Translations under genes and position numbers: made by a program
In this document: one piece after another, positions 60,055 through 64,000 of the stretch
Layout of the letters: every line of letters starts with the position of its first letter
Position numbering within the stretch: position 1 is the first letter of the stretch
NCBI GenBank assembly: GCA_037954235.1
Contig: JBBMOA010000017.1
Location: forward strand, 23,324,027 to 23,388,026
Origin: Aulostomus chinensis
Lineage: Eukaryota > Chordata > Actinopteri > Syngnathiformes > Aulostomidae
DNA: 64,000 bases
Direction of reading: 5' to 3'
Notes under the pieces: model-generated
Seen by the model: only the letters and a program-made list of their open reading frames with translations
Databases searched by the model: none
Told to the model about the DNA's origin: nothing

Positions 60055-60235
60055 TTTCTTGCCTTTCAAGTCCCTTTGTGTTTTCTGGTGCTCATAAATG
60101 ATTTTTTTTTTTTCACGCTCGCGCATTTGTTTTTAGGTTGTTGTTGTTGTTGTTTTGTTTTTTGGTGACTCGCTCAATACGGAAAGAGCCAGCAACGTTC
60201 CGAACAGCAGGTCTTAGATTTGAGCTAAGAGGAAA
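60055..60235 (+). repeat. Foldback/MITE-like family, copy 8 (degenerate)
   Basis: TTCTTGCCTTTCAAGTCC, T-run, ATACGGAAAGAGCCAGCAAC and GAGCTAAGAGG resemble the family; the middle has been disrupted by (GTT)n. Confidence 0.5.
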
Positions 60236-60635
60236 CTAGCTAGCACCTTCGCTTTGGTCGCCAGTGGGAGCGAGCCTGCTGAACCCTGAGGCTCCCAGCT
60301 TGTTTGTTTCCAGCTCCAATCAAAGCTCAGATTACGAAGACGTGGAATGCAGCAGATTAATGCACTTTCCAGATTATAAATGGGCTTCTTTTTTCCGGCG
60401 GGGTGGTTTTGTTGTTGTTAGGCTTTACTTGCTGCTACTTCACGCGAAATGTGGGTGGCAGCACTTTCTTCTTGTTGGAGCCTCTGAGAAGTATTGCGGG
60501 TCACGTGACTTGGAAGGGCGGTCGCCCAAGCACTCGCAGCTTCAAGTAACTTTACAGTGGAGGTGGACTTCTGATGACACATTTCAGTTTTACCTAAAGC
60601 GAAACAACCCCCTCCCTCTCCTTCCCCGCCTCCTT

Positions 60636-60677
60636 TCTCTCTCTCTCTCTCTCTCTCTCTGGGCGGAACTTCTCCTC

Positions 60678-60713
<36 letters not shown>

Positions 60714-60960
60714 TCACTTGCCCTGCCGTTCCGCAGCTCAGTACTTCACCGGCCGCGCACGTGGAGACGACACCAGTAGCGGCTGCGGGTCCCACGCGCG
60801 TTCTTTGCGACGACCTCTGTCCCGGTAATGTCGCGAGCCCGATGCTGTGCTCCATCCCGTGGCACGCGGTCTCTCAGTCCTCTGCAGAAACGACCCCTCG
60901 CGCGGGAAAGAAAAAAAACAAACCCCGTTTTGTGAATCCAAACAGCTGCTTGTAAGAATG
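60636..60960 (+). promoter_or_regulatory. kcnk5: kcnk5 promoter / CpG-rich 5' region
   Basis: Two (CT)n tracts (60636-60660 and about 60681-60711) flank a GC box GGGCGG (60661-60666), followed by CpG-dense DNA (60740-60910). This is the likely promoter and 5' UTR of kcnk5, about 100-430 nt upstream of its ATG. No TATA box seen. Confidence 0.6.
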
Positions 60961-61065
60961 ACTCCCGCTTAACTCTCGGGTCAACCCCCCGCCTCTCTCT
61001 CTCTCCCTCTCTCTTTCTTTTCCCCCCTGTCCCGCGCTCTCCAGGTTGAGTCATTGCACATAATA

Positions 61066-61251
61066 ATGGTAGATAAAGGCCCCTTGCTGACGTCTGCTAT
61101 TATTTTTTACCTGTCCATTGGGGCGGCAATTTTTCAAGTTCTGGAGGAACCCAATTGGAAGCTGGCTGCAAAGAATTATAGAACCCAGAAGGATAAAATA
61201 CTGCGGGACTATCCCTGTCTGACTCAACATGATTTGGACAGAATATTAGAG
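61066..61251 (+). CDS. kcnk5: kcnk5 exon 1 (TASK-2 two-pore K+ channel, N-terminal 62 aa)
   Basis: ATG at 61066; donor GTATGG at 61252, phase 0. Reads MVDKGPLLTSAIIFYLSIGA, then AAIFQVLEEPNWKLA, KNY, and a cap start with CLTQHDLDRILE. Nearly identical to human KCNK5 (MVDRGPLLTSAIIFYLAIGAA). Encodes the M1 helix (about residues 5-25) and the first cap helix with Cys51. TASK-2 is an alkaline-activated plasma-membrane K+ channel of epithelia and chemosensory neurons. The next exon, with the first pore loop, is not in the window. The gene is the third K2P of the cluster, 20 kb from kcnk17-like. Teleosts can have two kcnk5 copies; which one this is cannot be told here. Confidence 0.94.
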
Positions 61252-63114
61252 GTATGGACTCAAGAATGTCGCCGGCACGCTTTCTGCTTGTGAATTCATC
61301 TGCTGCATCATTGATTCCGTCCACATGAGCTTGATTTCTGTCTAAATGTTTGTGTGTGACACGCCAGCGTCGAATGATCCTCAGCTGCTCTCCAGCTGCC
61401 TGTGAGTGTGGAAGTTAATTGTCATCGCTCCACAGAAGGGCTTGATTGTTGGTGTCTGCTGGTTACCTCAACATGCACATGGAGGATCGATGGATGGTCG
61501 GCTTGGTCTCGGGTGTTGGAGTGGGGTTGTTCTCATGTCGTCCATCTCAGCAGTTACGTATGGAAGGAACGCTGTTCTGAGTAGAATCTGAAAAATTTGA
61601 CTTGAGACGCTTAAAACATCTTTCAAGTATTTATGTCCCTTACGGCTTTGACTTCAAAGTTATGCGTGTTTCATTTTGTGTTTTAAAGTTTTCACTTAGT
61701 GCACCTTTTAACTAAAACGCCGCTCCATGTCACGCGTGATGCGGGTTCGTACTGCTGTAAGTTTCAGCACTGAAACGTTAACCTTTCCTGCAACATCAGC
61801 TGCAGGCATCAGCCTCTGTCACTCACTCTTCATCTGTATCGACAGTGAAAAACAACATTGATTTATGCTTCCGTGACACTGTATTGATGATCCAGCCCCT
61901 GATACGGATAGGGCGTTGCTGTTTATGTTGTTGTAAAGTGTTTATGGCAGACGTGTCCGTGCGTCTCTGTTCTGAGTTGATGTATCTGTCAATCTGACCT
62001 CTCAGCAGCTGGTGACTGTGTCTGATAGAGAAGTGCTCAGCTTTGCAAAACTGTCATTCGAACACGTTTTTAATGCTTCCTCTGCTGAGCCATCAAAATA
62101 ACGCAGCGTTGATGTTATTGGACGACGCAGGTGGCACACAGGAAGTTGTGTCCTGGGTCTGTTTCTGATTTTTTTTTTTCTTTTTCTGTAAATAATCAAT
62201 CGATGGTGACGATGTAGGTCGTGATAAAGCGGTAAGCAGCGCTTGGTGGACCCCGACTGATGGATTTATTTCCAAGGTGAGGCTCCTCTCTGTTCCAGGC
62301 TTGGCTGCCTGATAGCGAGTAATGTACACGGTGTTCTGTGGCCAGCCTCCACTCAGTAGTAAAGCTGGTGCGTTGACCCCTGTGGTTTCCCCTCAGCGAG
62401 CACACGCACCCAGGGAGGCGTTTCCCCCTCTGACGTGTTTCTTCACTTCCCTGAGACGGCCGTGGTTGTCTCCACCTCAGACGTGTTGCTAGATGATATA
62501 ATCCTGAAATACAGCGAGCTGAGCCTTCCGAGGGAAAAAAAAACGAGCGTGGAAAGCAGTTTTGATTTATGAGGGGACGGATATCTGCCACATTCCATGT
62601 CAGAGGAATTCTCCTCCATGCTAATAACTCTGGTTCACATCTCTCAGTGGAGGGATTTCTGTAATTATTTCACCGCATTTTTCCCCCTTTTTTTGCAGTT
62701 GCAGGTAGGCCCAGAGACATGTCTCAACTTGTGCCCCCTTTTTTGCCCCTCCTCAGTATTAGGGAGGTTTATTATCCCCTTCCTCCCTACCCCCCCCCCC
62801 CCTTTCCCTCTGCTTTGTGCTGCTTCTCCTTTTTGTGTTTTGGGTGGACTGAAATGCATATGACCCCCAGCGCCCTGCCCCCCTCGTTCACAGCCGCTCT
62901 GCAGCAGCTGAATCTCCACATTCTGCTTTGGGAATTTCACCTCGGAGAGAGGTTTCGGAGGTGCAGCCCTGGGTTGCTGCTGTGCAGCTGCTGAATGACC
63001 GGCCATTTTTCTGGTTGCACTGCTGGATGCCGATCCAAGTGAAAACAAAAACCCTCCAAATGTGGGGTCTTGAGTCCGCATGTTGTGTTTGACATGTAAA
63101 CAGAGTTGGTTGAT

Positions 63115-63141
63115 TGTGTGTGTGTGTGTGTGTGCGCGCGC
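63115..63141 (+). repeat. (GT)n(GC)n alternating purine-pyrimidine tract
   Basis: About ten GT units then four GC units. Confidence 0.95.
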
Positions 63142-63505
63142 AGCACCTGCTGCTGGCGTGAAAGCTGCTGATCTCCCTTTATCAACCCGGCGTGTGAGTT
63201 TGGACGGTTCTGTCAGGTTTCCACGATGGAAACTTTGTTCACTCTTAAAATGTATATAAGCAGGCTTCAGGAGAGGAGGCGACGCTCGTATAAAAGTCTG
63301 TTCTCTCTGTTTTACTAACAAGGGGTTTACTATTAACTATAGGTCCCTTGATGTGGTCACAGTTTAAAGATTGCATTTTACGGCCCGTCAATGTTGCCTC
63401 TGTTGTAAAAGTTCTGGGGGGGGGGGGGCAACAAGAACCCACCATCCAAACATCCTCCCATGAAGCGTAAGCTGCATATTAACCCAGAGGCTCTGACTTT
63501 TCTAG

Positions 63506-63946
63506 AATGACAAAAATATGCACTTTGATAGAAAAATCGAAAGAATTGTCGGCAGAGATCGCACTTGAGATAATATTTCAGGAGAAAAAGAAACTAGCAG
63601 TTGTATCTCTCATGACAGGAGACGAGGTTTTGTCTCAGAGTTTGCGTGTCCTGATATTGCGACATGTTGTCTCTTCCCTGTTTTTAAAACCTGCATTACC
63701 TCGCAGCTCCAGTATTTGTCGTCCGTCACGTCGCCATTGTATCCACGTTGCTGGCGATCATGTAGGCAAAAAAAATCGAATTGTGTTTGATGCTTTTGTG
63801 AAAGCACCGTCCCACCCGGCGTCCCGACAAAACTTCTCACAACATCAGTGTCGCAGTTTTTGGTCAAATCTTAATGCGTGTAGGACGTTTGGTTTGGTCC
63901 GTCCCACCCACTCTCGTCTGTCACCTCCTTGCAATGACAAAAATAT
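63506..63946. mobile_element. Possible unclassified insertion with 14-bp direct repeats
   Basis: AATGACAAAAATAT occurs at 63506-63519 and again at 63933-63946, framing about 413 bp. Length and perfection suit a retroposon target-site duplication, but the interior is not a family I recognise. Confidence 0.35.
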
Positions 63947-64000
63947 CATTTTAGAACCTCTTAAAATTGGGCAAGCGGCAAACTGAATGTCTGTAATGGA

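Larger units (their letters stand above)
55831..60630. other. Intergenic upstream of kcnk5
   Basis: No gene recognised. Contains poly-A (57659-57677), interrupted (CA)n (58621-58675), poly-C (59905-59917) and a degenerate foldback copy (60055-60235). Confidence 0.65.
61252..64000 (+). other. kcnk5: kcnk5 intron 1 (5' part)
   Basis: No pore-loop exon was found to the window end. Includes poly-C (about 62790-62803), a (GT)10(GC)4 tract (63115-63141), poly-G (63416-63428) and a probable insertion flanked by 14-bp direct repeats (63506-63946). ORFs at 62665-63321 and 63507-63986 have no recognisable homology. Confidence 0.75.

Noticed and set aside
62665..63321. 218-codon minus-strand ORF, the longest in the window
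   Set aside because: Lies in kcnk5 intron 1, is built from G/C runs and a GT repeat (Thr-His run), and has no recognisable domain.

Overview
This window is nuclear DNA from a bony fish, most likely a spiny-rayed teleost. The evidence is long AT-rich introns with GT-AG boundaries, abundant (CA)n/(GT)n microsatellites, tRNA-derived SINEs and LINE fragments of teleost type, and proteins that align closely to vertebrate genes. All recognised genes are on the + strand.

Layout: (1) About 1-33 kb is the 3' half of kif6, a kinesin-9-type motor gene. Thirteen coding exons downstream of the motor domain can be joined in one continuous reading frame (426 residues plus stop) ending at 32571. (2) 35035-37185 is a complete five-exon two-pore-domain K+ channel gene, kcnk16 (TALK-1 type, 290 aa). 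(3) 38406-41344 is a second complete five-exon K2P gene, best called kcnk17-like (TALK-2 type, 306 aa). (4) 41.3-60.6 kb is a gene-poor interval with SINEs, microsatellites and a CpG-rich promoter-like patch near 46 kb followed by one orphan exon candidate. (5) 61066-61251 is the first coding exon of kcnk5 (TASK-2); its remaining exons lie beyond the window.

The order KIF6-KCNK16-KCNK17-KCNK5, all in one direction, is the same as on human chromosome 6p21, so this is an ancient conserved block. The three channel genes belong to the alkaline-activated TALK subfamily and arose by tandem duplication. kcnk16 and kcnk17-like have internal exons of identical length (115, 167 and 169 nt), and in both an intron splits the first glycine codon of the GYG filter.

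No bacterial-type system, CRISPR array, rRNA or functional tRNA gene is present. The most interesting signals are: replacement of the conserved basic alkaline-pH sensor by serine in the kcnk17-like channel; a dispersed foldback (MITE-like) family, one terminus of which now forms the splice-acceptor region of kcnk17-like intron 2; unusual microsatellite or homopolymer tracts at kif6 splice sites; and a chimeric SINE joining the head of one family to the tail of another.
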